A DNA stretch of 64,000 bases, taken from assembly GCA_019454045.1 (NCBI GenBank), contig SKCR01007822.1, positions 123,501 to 187,500 on the forward strand. The letters run 5' to 3'. Positions 36,794 through 49,652 of the stretch are shown piece after piece. How positions within the stretch are numbered: position 1 is the stretch's first letter; the number at the start of each line of letters is the position of its first letter. This DNA is from Zanthoxylum bungeanum (taxonomy: Eukaryota; Streptophyta; Magnoliopsida; Sapindales; Rutaceae). The position numbers were made by a program, and so were the translations under genes. Under the pieces are notes generated by a model, which made no database searches, was not told where the DNA came from, and was given only the letters and a program-made list of their open reading frames with translations.

Positions 36794-36815
36794 CCCCCCC
36801 CCCCCCCCCCCCCCC
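36794..36815. repeat. Poly(C) tract, expanded relative to its duplicate
   Basis: 22 consecutive C. The equivalent site in unit B (40762-40767) has 6 C. Homopolymer length here may be affected by sequencing error. Confidence 0.8.
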
Positions 36816-37262
36816 GGAAACAAGGCATCATTTTCCAATCTTTTTACTCTTTATATATTTTAAAAGAGTAAAAAAAAATGAGATAACAAAATAAAAAAAT
36901 TAATTTTAAAAAATAAAATAAAATAATTAAATAATTAAATAATTAAATAAAATAATTAAATAATTAAGTCATACAAAAATCTATTTAAAAGAATAAGGGT
37001 ATTGTCCAAGAAAATAAAATAAAAATTTATTTAAATCAAATAATTAAATTAAAAAAAGAAAAAGAGATAAAAGTCATTTATTTAAATGAGAGAGAGAGAG
37101 GTTGTTATTGTAATTTGAGATGGAGAGAGGGAGGAGGGCGTCTGACACAAGAGGGGAATCAACACTTTGCAAACAAACAAACAAAATCAATTTTGTATAT
37201 CATTAGCTTTTTCTTTTTATTTTATTTTTAACTTGTTCGGCTCACAAGTCCCAACAATAATT

Positions 37263-37466
37263 TTTTTTGGTTCCCACTCAGTATCCAGTGCCACATTGAG
37301 CTTGACTAATTCGGATTTGGACCGAGAGCTGTACGATATGATCCTCCCAGCCACATTGAGCTTGACTAATTCGGATTTGGACCGAGAGCTGTACGATATG
37401 ATCCTCCCAACGATGGTGACTATAGCGGGACTCGAACTGGGGAGCATACCCAATCGAGCCTCATAG
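37263..37466 (-). mobile_element. Truncated SINE copy with internal 60-bp tandem duplication
   Basis: Same SINE as at 41187-41373, but lacking its 5' end. The tandem-duplication breakpoint (gagcctcatag|aattcgg) lies in it. A 60-bp piece is exactly duplicated at 37291-37350 and 37351-37410. A derived open frame of 99 aa across it is not a gene. Confidence 0.75.
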
Positions 37467-38342
37467 AATTCGGAGGATTGAACTTAGACAAATGCAATAT
37501 AAGGAAATTTATTAGTGGGAAATTCAGGTTCGGTGGATTTTTTGAAAGAACATACCCAACTTAAATATATATTATTATAAAAATATGTTTTTTACTTTTT
37601 TAAATATCATGGTAAATAATAATCAAACAAATCAACACTAAACATTACTTTATTTAGTCAAAATTTTAGTTATTAAAGCTAAAACAAATGATTCAAGCTA
37701 CTTTAGTCATGATCTTTATATCATTGGTGTGAAAATATTGACTATCTTTATATTATTTACATGCAAACATTTCAATACATAACTTCAAGCATAATATGTT
37801 AATATTAGGCTAGAAAAGTCCAGACTTGTATGAATGTATATATGGCAAAAATTTATAAATAAGAAATCATAATTTGTACTTTATAATTTTGTATTTCGTT
37901 GATTAAATAATCCGGATATAAATATTAATATTCATGTATCATATTCGACCTATTATTATCCCTAACAGCCTGTAATTAATAAGTTAATAAATCTTTAATC
38001 CTAGTAAAAGTATTAAATTATCCGGATGATTGAATTTAGATAAATGTAATATAAATAAATTTGTAAGTGGGAAATTCAGATTTGGTGGTTTTTTTTTTAA
38101 TAAATGCATACCCAACTTAAACCAATTGGTTGAGAGGAATCTAATATATATATTATAAAAATATGTTTGTTTTTTTTTTTTTTTTACTTTCTAAAATATC
38201 AAGGTAATAATAATAGTGAAGCAAGTCAACACTAAACATTACATGATTTAGTCAATCTTATGGTTATTAAAGCTATACTCAATGGATTCAATCTGTTTTA
38301 GTCATGATCTTTATATCATTGGTGTGAAAATATTGACTATCT

Positions 38343-39681
38343 AATGAGCGGCCAATATGTATATATTTCCCGCTTATCTAGCTTGATATTGTGAGTTATC
38401 TCGAGTTCTATGAGCGTTTTGGGGTTTATTTTGCAGGTTAATATGATATTGAGACTCAATAGAATCAATAAGTGATAAAATCGACAAAATTGAGAGCAAA
38501 TTAGGACAATTTAGAGTCAAAACGCGCGTCCAAACACTGGTTTGCGAGTCACGACGCGCGTATAATGTCACCATGGCAGAGGATTAGGCGTCGCGATGCC
38601 GCTTATGGCGTCGCAACTCCTCGAGCAATGGCCATACCTATTTGTTCATAGGAGGTGACATCGCAACGCCCCAAATGAATTTCAGAAACATCAGAAAAGT
38701 TTTATACTTGCAGAAAGACTCCATGACTTCCCTATAAATGCATAAGTGCGTCCAAAATCCTAGAGGGATAATATTAGACACAACAAGAGAGTCTTATAAC
38801 ATAATTTTAAAATCCTCCAAAGAGATTGTTGAGAGAAAAGACACAACACATTAAACGAGCACAGCCCAGAAACTCAACAGCATGGAGCGAAGGACTGACG
38901 ATCCCGACATAGTTTCTTCTTCTTATACTTCCTCAATGTTTTGCTTATCATTGATTATTTATTTAAATTTTTTGAGCATGTCTAGTAACTAAACCTATAA
39001 TATGGAGTTGTGATGAAACCCAATATTTTGAGCTTTTAAATCCAGTTTTCTTATATCTTGTGTGATAATTTGGCTTGTTTATTGAATATTGTTCTTAATG
39101 CGTATTGTTGTCTGATCACCAATAAGATTGATGTGGTAAATTTAATTGAACTTGACAAATGAATTTTAGGTTTAGCCTTAGATTCAATAGCACACGGTCC
39201 CATCTTATGGATTTCCCTATAGGATATAAATATACATGTAGGGTGAGTGTAGCCATAATTAGAACTTGATCTTAATGAGTTTGGGGTTAGTTAATTGATA
39301 TATAAATTTAGTTAATTAATTTACTCTTAATATTTGTACATGACCATCGAAAGAGGCTTATGAATATCTTAGTTTTCAAGGTTAATAAGTCAATTTGTTA
39401 CACGAGTATAGGAAAACCAAATCATCTTTGGAATAATAATTGGTGGATTCACAACCTTAGATGTCTTCTTCTCATTGATACTTTTAAAATTACTATAGTT
39501 ATATTTGTTTTCTTTAGCTTTAATTTAAATTCAAATCAAAATCATATTTAATTTTAATTAGATACATGTAGGTTATTAGTCTTAATAAGTAGTAATGTAT
39601 GTAATAAGTTCTCGAGGGATCAATAACTTTTATATTACTTGAGCGATACGTGCACTTGCGTAACGTGCGAAAATCACGATC
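38343..39681. mobile_element. LTR-like insertion, copy in unit B
   Basis: Same insert as at 34371-35711, with the same ACTATCT borders at 38336-38342 and 39682-39688. It entered before the tandem duplication. Confidence 0.6.
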
Positions 39682-41186
39682 ACTATCTTTATGTTATTTA
39701 CATGCAAACATTTTGGTACATAACTTCAAGCATAATTTGTTATATTAGTATAGAAAAATCCTGACTGTTAGTGTCATAGAAAATGATTTTGATGATGCAA
39801 CGCTACGACTTCAACGCGCATTCGCGAGCATTACAAAAAGATGTCGAAGCAAATGGACATGAAACTCAAGAGCTTAATGAAGAAAATATAGTGCAGTTTT
39901 TATAGCTTATGACTCTCAATGTAAGTGAGTTGATAATTAAAGTACTATAAGCTCATATGACTTATACACATTCATATAGATGCATTAAGAACATGTGCAA
40001 AATATTTTTAAATCTTAAGAACCTGAGTTTCGGCACTGTGACCGGCATACCGATCCCTGATACCAGCGATCATAATTTTTTTTACCAATCTCCCTTCCAA
40101 AATCATATATATATATATATATATAATTTAATTATTTATTTATTTATTGGTATTTTATTTTGTGTTTATTTATTTATTTTTCTTTTGATTATTTATTAAT
40201 TTATTTAACACTACTTGTTAGCAAAATATATTTGTAGAGAATATTACATGTAATAATGCATAGAAAAATAATACATAAAAAGTATAAAAACATAAATTCT
40301 AATTTATATTACCTTCAAAGCCTTATCCTGACGCACTTGGTGATTTTTCCAACACTTCGTACCAAATTCTATGTTATGTGTTGTACGAATGAGCTTGAAT
40401 TGTTGTTATTTATTTTCTAAAAATATAGTTTGCTAACATAAGTAGTGTTAAATAAATTAATAAATAATCCAAAGAAAATTAAATATATAAATATATAAAG
40501 ACTATTAAAATATATTCGAGTCTAGCTCGATCTCAATATTTTCTTAACGAGTCAAGTTCGAACAACACATATAAAACTCGATTCGAGCTTGAGGATTGAA
40601 CCGGACACTACTCGATTACATTACATCCTTACACATATGTTACATACATATAAGACGGAATAGAAAAAAGAATAAATTATATTGATTAAGCATTTATGAA
40701 TGATTAAATCAACAAATTAGTAATTCTAACATTTCATTTAAAAAGTTATTTGTGAACATTTCCCCCCAAGAAACAAGGCATCATTTTCCAATCTTTTTAC
40801 TCTTTATATATTTTAAAAGAGTAAAAAAAAATGAGATAACAAAATAAAAAAATTAATTTTAAAAAATAAAATAAAATAATTAAATAATTAAGTCATACAA
40901 AAATCTATTTAAAAGAATAAGGGTATTGTCCAAGAAAATAAAATAAAAATTTATTTAAATCAAATAATTAAATTAAAAAAAGAAAAAGAGATAAAAGTCA
41001 TTTATTTAAATGAGAGAGAGAGAGGTTGTTATTGTAATTTGAGATGGAGAGAGGGAGGAGGGCGTCTGACACAAGAGGGGAATCAACACTTTGCAAACAA
41101 ACAAACAAAATCAATTTTGAATATCATTAGCTTTTTCTTTTTATTTTATTTTTAACTTGTTCGGCTCACAAGTCCCAACAATAATT

Positions 41187-41373
41187 TTTTTTGTTCCACA
41201 CTCAGTATCCAGTGTCACATTGAGCTTGACTAATTCGGATTTGGACCGAGAACTGTACGGTATGATTCTCCCAACAATGGTGATTATAACGGGACTCGAA
41301 CTGGAGAACATACCCAATCGAGCCTCATAAGATTGAGTCAGTTATCACTCAACCAACCACTCGTTGGTGTCCT
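41187..41373 (-). mobile_element. tRNA-derived SINE
   Basis: 187 bp on the minus strand. The head GTGGTTGGTTGAGTGATAAC is A-box-like and CCAGTTCGAGTCCCG is a B box. The tail is A-rich (poly T at 41187-41192 on plus). A 10-bp target duplication AACAATAATT is at 41177-41186 and 41374-41383. The tRNA-like arrangement of boxes plus the duplication supports SINE identity. Confidence 0.82.
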
Positions 41374-41944
41374 AACAATAATTCATTCAAGTGATAATAA
41401 TTAATGCATCGAGTCCCACCAAACGCTTGCTGTGTTTTGTCTATTTGTGAATGCCTACATTTTGGGGCCAAAAAGGTTGAACCCTTGAAGGAATTAGAAA
41501 GCCAACGAGTGAACTCAGTGAGTTGGCAAGGAATGGCCCTTAGTATAAATGTATAATGTGGCTCTAATGATTAGAGTTGATGAGTGTTAGGAAAAAAAGT
41601 TAACTTTAATTCAATTATTATTTATTAATGTTTTTAAAATTTTGAAAATAAAAATCAAATTTATTATATTTTATATTGATATTTTTATTATATTTTCCCA
41701 AATATATACTTAAATAACTAAATTTAGCTTTTTCAAACCAACCCTTTTGTCAAACATTTTATATAAAAGAGAGAATGTCAGAGAAAGTATGTGAGCGACG
41801 ATTAGTGGAATTCAATAGGAAATTTCCTTTTTTAAAAAATAAAAAATTAATCATAATAAATTAGGAACTTGCGTTTGTGTTTGTTTAGTCTTGTTTAGTA
41901 TTATAATAATTAAATTTGATTTTTATATATAAAAAAACAAGAAT
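41374..41944. other. Intergenic, no gene seen
   Basis: AT-rich DNA between the SINE and the foldback. No coding frame or clear repeat is recognised. Confidence 0.5.
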
Positions 41945-42587
41945 GATATGTGTACGCACGTTCATCACGAATCATTTTCCAGAACGGTGCAGTTCATTAA
42001 AATTAATGCACCTGATTTTATGTTATCATTGTAATCAAACAAGACCAATTTATTTTAAACCATCAACCAAATGAAGCAATCCCTAAAACCAGCATATCTT
42101 TCCAGCCCCAAATTTCAGAAAGTGATGGGTTAGGGATTGCTTCAAAGAGTTCAAAATTGAAAATTCATGGCTTCCAACAACAACTAGAAGTGCGAATCTC
42201 AAGCTTCGTTCACTCATCTCACCATAACAACCATACTTTAGTTCGAAGGCTCACCACCATCACCAAATTTCCCAAATCGCTTCGTTCACCATTACAAAGT
42301 GTGGTTGTGCTGGTGAGATGAGTGAACGAAGCTTGAGATTCGCACTTCTAGTTGCTGGAAGCCATGGATTTTCAATTTTGAACTCTTTGAAACAATCCAT
42401 AACCCATCACTTTCTGAAATTTGGGGCTGGAAAGATATGCTGGTTTTAGGGATTGATTCGTTTGGTTGATTGTTTAAAATAAACTGGTATTGTTTGGTTA
42501 CAATGATAACATAAAACCAGGTGCATTAATTTTAATGAAACGCACCGTTCTGGACTAGATTCGTGAAGAAAGTGAGTACGCATATCA
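41945..42587. repeat. Long foldback with a short ORF on each arm
   Basis: Left arm 41945-42228 and right arm 42317-42587 are reverse complements, strongest over the inner 240 bp, separated by an 88-bp spacer. The right arm holds a 43-codon plus-strand ORF, 42318-42449 (starts MSERSLRFALLVAGSHG, ends GAGKICWF). The left arm holds a 44-codon ORF in the opposite direction, 42217-42083, with the same end and one extra codon. The ORFs diverge from the shared spacer. No domain is recognised. Candidate explanations are a foldback transposon, an inverted gene-fragment duplication that could give hairpin RNA, or a paired micro-gene. Confidence 0.75.
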
Positions 42588-43796
42588 ATACTCATAAAAA
42601 AATGATACATATTTTTCATTTTAACGGAAATAAAGTAAAATTATATTGTTAATAAATTAGATTTTTCATTATTTTATAAAATATATTTTAATAAATTTTC
42701 GGATTGAAAAAAAAATTACGAGGGAGAGATTTTAAGAGGGAGCGATCAATTTTGACTTTTTTTATGTAACTGTAGCGACACAATTTATGACCCTCAATGA
42801 TATATTATTTACAAGATTTTTGTTTCCAAACTAAAAGGCTGCATAGGGCTTAGATGAATTCCACGTCATTGTGAAAGAGTTTGGGTATGTATTTATAAGT
42901 AGGAGATTTTCTCAATTAATCATAGGTTTTTTACGAGGGCTTGAACCCATTTAGAAAATAAACTCGTTAGGGGTAGATGTTATGTTACTGGGTCAATCTC
43001 ATAAACTGGTAAAATGGACAATATTTGATTAGTTGGATCAAACTTTTCAAATAGTATCAGAGATAGCTACTTTATCAATGTGCCAACGAGAAAATTAGAT
43101 AAGGATGACATAAATCTCCAAGGGAACGAGGTCCTCGAGGACTCTCCTCAATTGAAGCAGGGACCAGGGATTAAACATTGAAAAAATTAACCCCCCCCCC
43201 CCCCATTGAGGCGGGGATCGAGGATGCAAAATTGAAAAAATTAGGAGATCGAAGATCAAAATTTGAAAAAATTAACTTCGAGGATGGGGATTGAGAAAAT
43301 TTAATACTCATTTCTTATTCGGGGAATGAATGAGGATTATGTAAAATCTCAATCCCCTCCCATTACCCATTTAAATTTTAATTTATTTATTTTTAAATTT
43401 TTTAATATATTAAAATTCTATTTAATAAATGTAAAAAAAAAATCTTGTAATATTTATATAAATATATAAATTATAAATAATATAAGGATTTAAACGAAAT
43501 AATTATATATATAATCACTTTTTAACGAGGGAACTATCATTTTATTAAGTTACGAACCAAACAAAAAAAAAACAGAAAATACGAATTTCAATATTCAATA
43601 TAAATTGTGATTTGTGTAATATATATTATCAATTTTGGAATATGTATGTTTTATTTATGGATAAAGTAAAAGAAAAAAATTAGTTATCATTTGGGGTTCG
43701 AGAATTCATTTTATTATTCGGGGATCCTCATCTCATCTCCTAAAATAATTACGAGGGAAATGAGAGGGGACAGAGAAATATCCGAAAATTATAGGA
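42588..43796. other. Intergenic with degenerate repeats
   Basis: Contains a 14-C run at about 43191-43204 and GA-rich phrases recurring around 43140-43300 (gaggatggggattgag) and 43720-43800 (ggggatcctcatctcatctcc). These look like remnants of a transposon end. No gene. Confidence 0.45.
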
Positions 43797-46247
43797 GACA
43801 TATATAATGATGTTGATTCTCTCCCCTCCCCATTGTCATTCATAAAATCAAGCTCCAAAAGAGCGAATTATTATATCTCATATTATTTGAGATAGAATTT
43901 GAACCTTAATTTTATAAGTGTAACTCCTCATAGACATAATTTTATCTCATAAAATAACCCTTAAAACAAGCATGGTCAATTACCGGTCTACATTTTCAGC
44001 CAAAGTTTTTATTTGCCCTAGTCAAAATTTTAAATCCCTCGTTGAAGGTAACACACAAAAACTTAGATAATGAAGGGTCAAGTTCTTAAATAAAATTTAA
44101 GCGGAATAGGCCCCTGATTGTCCTATGCTCTTATAAGAAATACACTTATTGTATTTGAATTCAAGATTTTAAGGTGAGATCATGAGTCTTACACTGTGAT
44201 GCCTCTATTGATCTTGACCCAACCAAACTACACATTTTAATCAGCGTAACCATGCAAAATTTAATTTTCATTACCGGAGTCAAATTAAAATTGTTTCATT
44301 AAAAAAATATTTTTTTATTAATTTATAAGACATATTTTAACAAATTTCGAGACCCTACTACAAAAAGGTTATGAGAGGTGTGATCAGAATATATATGAGG
44401 TGCTTATAGTAACTTTATTTTCGGCTCCTCGAAGCCCAAGTTTGCTCCTCTCCTCCACAATGTAATGAGTAGAGCTTTTGACACTCCACTCAAATTCTAA
44501 TAACAAAGATAATTATGAAAATACCCGAGCCGTGTGTTGTGAACTGAGTGCATATTCAAAAATCTTAAGTTTTATAATTAATCTTGAATAATAATTTATT
44601 AATTTTTTTTTGGAGAACTAAAGACCTCAAAATGATATTTTGAGCTTTATATCATAAAATCACGTCTCTGAATTAGAAAATTACTGTTGTTGTTGCTATT
44701 AATGCTTGTGTTGTGTTGGAGAGTATATCGTGCGAGCTTCAATCACCCATTAAAAGCATAAATAAGATCTTCGAAATAGCAAATTTTGCACATAAAGGAC
44801 AAAAACGGAAACAATAATCTGGTCAAATATTAAATTAGTTAAAAATGATTAAATATGGAGAAATTTTAAAAGCATAAGACTAAATATTCCGGAACTCAAT
44901 AATTACGATTTTTTAATTATGAATGTTGAGAAATATGGTTTTTTTTTTTTAAAATAAGAAATTAGGGACTCCTATGTTATTATCACATGAAAAATATTAT
45001 TGTCTTGTCTAATTGAAGAGTAATTATTTGATGCAACTAAAATATGAATTATGTGATATTATTAATAAATTAATAAATAATATATATAATTTAAAATTCA
45101 TCTTTTTATTTGTTTTTTAAAATTTTAAAATTTTAACACGTATAATAATATATTAATTGATTATTAGTACCATTTTCTCCCAATTGAGAGAGAGAGAGAG
45201 AGAGAGAGCTATTGTTCGTACGTAAGCGTAAGATAAAAAAGGAAACACTTCGACGCGACCAAAACATAATTTGAGATATATATAATGATGTTGATTCTCT
45301 CCTCTCCCCATTGTCATTCATAAAATCAGGCTCCAAAAGAGCGAATTATTATATCTCATATTATTTGAGATAGAATTTGAACCTTAATTTTATAAGTGTA
45401 ACTCCTCATAAACATAATTTTATCTCATAAAATAACCCTTAAAACAAGCATGGTCAATTACCCGTCTACATTTCAGCCAAAGTTTTTATTTGCCCTCAAG
45501 TCAAAAATTTAAATCCCTCGTTGAAGGTAACACACAAAAACTTAGATAATGAAGGGTCAAGTTCTTAAATAAAATTTAAGCGGAATAGGCCCTTGATTGT
45601 CCTATGCTCTTATAAGAAACATACTCATTGTATTTGAATCCAAAATTTTAAGGTGAGATCATGGGCCATACACTGTGACGCCTCTATTGATCTTGACCCA
45701 ACCAAACTACACATTTTAATCAGCTTAATTAGGAAAAATTTAATTTTCATTACCGGAGTCAAATAAAAATTGTTTCATTAAAAAATTATATTTTTATTAA
45801 TTTATAGGATATATTTTAACAAATTTCGAGAATTGAATACACGCGCATCTTAGTGGCTAAGCCCTACTACAAATAGGTTATGAGAGGTGTGATCAGAATA
45901 TATATGAGGTGCGTATAGTAACTCTATTTTCCGCTCCTCGAAGCCCAAGTTTGCTCCTCTCCTGACTCCTCCACACTGTAATGAGTAGAGCTTTTGACAC
46001 TCCACTCAAATTCTAATGACACTCCATTTCAAAATGATTTCCTAAAATACCCCTATTTTATTTATTTTTTTTTCCATTTTTTAAAATACTTCATCCGAAC
46101 CAATTCAATAATAGAAAAACGGGAAAAAAAAAAAGAAATATAAAATTGCAACTAAAGCAATAAATCAAACTGTGTGCGCAAACTTAAAAAAAATAAAAAA
46201 TTACTGCCACTGCAATTACACCAAAATCTGGAAGCGATGATCTGAAA

Positions 46248-46473
46248 TAGATCCGGCCACGGTTTCGATTCGGAATCGAAATCGAACCAGAATCGAATCG
46301 GATGGAACAATAACTGAACCCCAAACGATTCGGTTACGGTTTCGCAAAATGTGGAACCGTAACCTTAAGGTTCGGTTACGTTTTCAACAACCTGTTCTTC
46401 TTCTTCAATGGAATCGTAGAACCGAACAGTTCGATTCAGTTCTGGAACCGAACCGAAACCGTGACCACCTCTA
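46248..46473. mobile_element. Short hAT-like MITE
   Basis: 226 bp, with TAGATCCGGCCACGGTTT and reverse end TAGAGGTGGTCACGGTTT (14 of 18 match) and ggttcgattc-type inner repeats. Flanks ATCTGAAA and TCGTGAAA agree at only 5 of 8. It lies within the larger insertion at 46015-46989 and is related in style to the element at 10952-13780. Confidence 0.6.
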
Positions 46474-47570
46474 TCGTGAAAGCCATTGAAGAAGAAACGG
46501 GCAAAATTGTTGTTATAAGTATTATAAACTTCTTTTAGACAATTGACCAAACATCTTGTGTACACTAAAATATTTAACTTAATGGTGACATTTGCAATTA
46601 CATAAAATGATACATACCCATTGAAAAATAAGAAATTTACCCTTTTGGCCTGTTTTATTTGGCCAAATACAAAACTAACCTCAATCTAATAAAATATTTT
46701 TAACGACCAAAAATAATATAACTCGACTAGATTATCATTAATTTTAAACCCGATAAATTTAAAACTTAAATGGGTGCCTGTACAAGCGCCTACTTATGTG
46801 CCGCAAATATATGTATTTTTTTATTATTATATATAATTTTTTTAATCAAGTGTCATATTATTTTAATTTCACTTAATAATTTTATATAAAATTCATCATA
46901 AATTTCTTATAACTTATATCACAGATTCGAGGCGCTAATTCACAATTTTCACTAAATATAATTCTATAAATAAATTCATCCCAATCTAAGTATCTATAAC
47001 AAAGATAATTATGAAAATACCCGAGCCGTGTGTTGTGAACTGAGTGCATATTCACAAATCTTAAGTTTTATAATTAATCTTGAACAATAATTTATTGTTC
47101 AAACTTTTTGGAGAACTAAAGACCTCAAAATGAGATTTTGAGTTTTACATCACAAAATCACGTCTCTTGAGGATTAGAAAATTATTGTCGTTGTTGCTGT
47201 TAATGCTTGTGTTGTGTTGGAGAGTATATTGTGCGAGCTTCAACCATCCATTAAAAGCATAAATAACATATTCGAAATAACAAATTTTGCACATAAGGAT
47301 AAAAACGGAAAAAATAATTTGGTCAAATATTAAATTAGTTAAAAAATGATTAAATATGAAGAAATTTTAAAAGTATAAGACTAAATATTCCGGAACTTAA
47401 TAATTATGATTTTTTCATTATGAATGTTGAGAAATATGGTTTTTTTTTTTTTTTTTTTTTTTTTAAATAATTTTATTTATATGATAAATGTGTTTTAAAA
47501 TAAATGACAGAGAGAATTAGATGAGGAATTACTACTTTCCCCTACCATCTTGATGTCCTATGGCGGAAAG

Positions 47571-48300
47571 TAGGGGTGAGCAAAACCGGTTTCGGTTCCG
47601 GTTCCGCATGGAACCGGAATCTACCCGGAAAAATTCGGTTCCGCACTAAGTGGAACCGGAACCTACCCAATTAAACAGGGTACCTTATTATTCGGTTCCA
47701 ATCCGGTTCCGGTCCGGTTCCGAATTACCCTATTTTAAAATATTTTAATGAAAACTACATTCTAATACGAGTCCGTAGGACTTGAATCAACAGAACCATG
47801 CTTATCCACTACCATGAACAAGTCAGATTCAATTGAAAAAGCTTCTGAAACACAATCATCCTAGTCAAATGCAAAAAGAAATGCTAGACCTACTGCTGAT
47901 AGTGAAGCCACCATAATGCTGCATGGATAAATTGGAATATTAAGGACGGTCCCAGTAGCAGCAACAAGTATGATACCATATGCTACTGGAGACATTACTA
48001 CTGGGAATGATATCATGAACAATTACAGCATGCTGCAGATTACAAAAAGTTGAGCTACAACTTAATATGTCATGAACAATTATAAAAAATTGTATGTAAT
48101 GTTTGAAGTTGATGTGAAACCGGTTCCATGATCCGGTTCCGGTTCCGATCATTTTGGAACCGGAACCTACCCGGATAAAATCGGTTCCTTCATTTTTGGA
48201 ACCGGAACCTACCCGATTACAACCGGTTCCGGTTCCAAACCCGAAAAATCGGTCAGGTTCCACCGGTTCCGGGTAGACCCGGAACCGTTGCTCACCCCTA
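47571..48300. mobile_element. hAT MITE with perfect 8-bp duplication
   Basis: 730 bp with perfect 12-bp ends TAGGGGTGAGCA and reverse. Perfect 8-bp duplications GCGGAAAG lie at 47563-47570 and 48301-48308. Subterminal repeats are ggttccggttcc. No transposase is present, and the ORF inside (107 aa at 47940-48263) is only a read-through of the repeats. Confidence 0.92.
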
Positions 48301-48639
48301 GCGGAAAGGAACTAAATAAAATAACATTAAAAATACGCTCTTATTTTTAATTTTAGAAAAAAGTAGGGATCAGATGTTATTATCATATAGAAAACCTACG
48401 TTCTTATTTGTGATTTTGTTAAGAAATTAGGGACTCCTATGTTATTATCACATGAAAAATATTATTGTCTCGTCCAATTAATAAGTAATTATTTGATACA
48501 AGGGAGATATGAATTACGTTATATCATTAACAAATTAATAAGTGATATATATAATTTAATATCATTTTTTAGTTGTTTTCTAAAATTTTAACACGTATTA
48601 TAATATATTATTACACGGATAACGTGATACCGATTTTAT

Positions 48640-48969
48640 CCCAATTGAGAGAGAGAGAGAGAGCTATTGTTCGTACGTAAGCGTAAGATAAAAAAGGAAA
48701 CACTTCGACGCGACCAAAAATTCTTCACTTCAGTTCAGTCAAATCCTCCACTATAAATAAAGGAATATCAATTTTCTCTTTGAATTCAAAAACCCTAAGA
48801 TCTAAGCTTTAACTTCCTAAAACCGACGCCGTTGACTCACACCGCGCCGACAGCTTCTAGATCTCCGTTACCTGCCAGTCGTAGCCGTCGGCCGTAACTT
48901 CATCACCGCTCGCCGCCAGCTGACTGAAGCACACACTGATATCACCGACCGTATCGAAAAGCACAGAAG
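48640..48969 (+). promoter_or_regulatory. OGDH promoter and 5'UTR exon
   Basis: A GA repeat near 48645-48662 and a TATA box (TATAAAT at 48752-48758) precede a leader of GC-rich, pyrimidine-bearing sequence. It ends at a donor CACAGAAG|GTATTT (exon end 48969). The leader is spliced to an acceptor at 50889. Transcription start is inferred about 30 bp after the TATA box. Confidence 0.7.
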
Positions 48970-49652
48970 GTATTTTATTCGATTGTTTTTCGATTATTGT
49001 TTGGTTATATTTCAATTTGTGATCTAAAATTGTGAGTTAATGTTTTAAAAAATAAATTATATTTTTAATTAAAAATAAAGTAGCTTCACATTGCAGCAGC
49101 TAAGCAACTCAATATGCTTAAGTCTTAAAAGTAATATTAATAATAAATAATCTGATTCCATTTTTTTTAAAATGCTATTTTTTTTGTCTTCAATGAGGGA
49201 AAAATTGCAATTTGTTCGCAATTTTATTTATTTATTTTGTGGAAAATATTAATTGTTAAACAAATCAGAGTTCGCTAGTGATTGTAATCAAGATTAATAA
49301 TTATAATAAGATCATCAAAATAAATAGAACAAATCAAAATGAAATGTTTTTAAGAAAATTATTAAAAAGCAATTGCATATCTAGAAAATTGAAGATGAAA
49401 AGAGAGAAAAATTAAAAGCTGATCTGTGATGTTTTGTATTATTAGATTAGATTATCTTTCTTTTTATTTTTTTATTACACCTTCTGGAATTTTTCTATTT
49501 CCTCTGAATTCATTTTTCCCCCAATTCTATGGTGGGCTGTGTTTGATTTTTGAATTTTTTTTTTGGGTCTGCTTAGAAATTTTAAAAACAATTAATAGCT
49601 TGTTTCCATGCGGGGGAAGTCAAACTTTCTCATCACATAAGGGCACACCTAA

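Larger units (their letters stand above)
33775..41340. repeat. 3.4-kb direct tandem duplication with a partial third copy
   Basis: Unit A is about 34040-37466 and unit B about 38010-41331, nearly identical over their length. A diverged, shorter relative of the unit start lies between them (37467-38009) and another before them (33775-34039). All are AT-rich and contain no credible gene. The short ORFs inside (for example at 39360 and 39957) have no recognisable domain and differ between copies. Confidence 0.88.
43797..48722. repeat. Direct duplication of the region upstream of OGDH
   Basis: Copy 1 is 43797-45243. Copy 2 is 45278-48722, interrupted by insertions at about 46015-46989 and 47460-48415. 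Both copies run from gttgattctctcc(cc/tc)tccccattg to a GA repeat and the phrase gagctattgttcgtacgtaagcgtaag...cgacgcgaccaaaa. Copy 2 ends at the OGDH promoter, so copy 1 carries a second version of the proximal promoter with no gene behind it. Confidence 0.85.

Noticed and set aside
37167..37466. 99-aa open frame with a perfect internal repeat
   Set aside because: It arises from the 60-bp duplication inside a SINE remnant.
47940..48263. 107-aa open frame
   Set aside because: Made of ggttccggttcc subterminal repeats of the hAT MITE.
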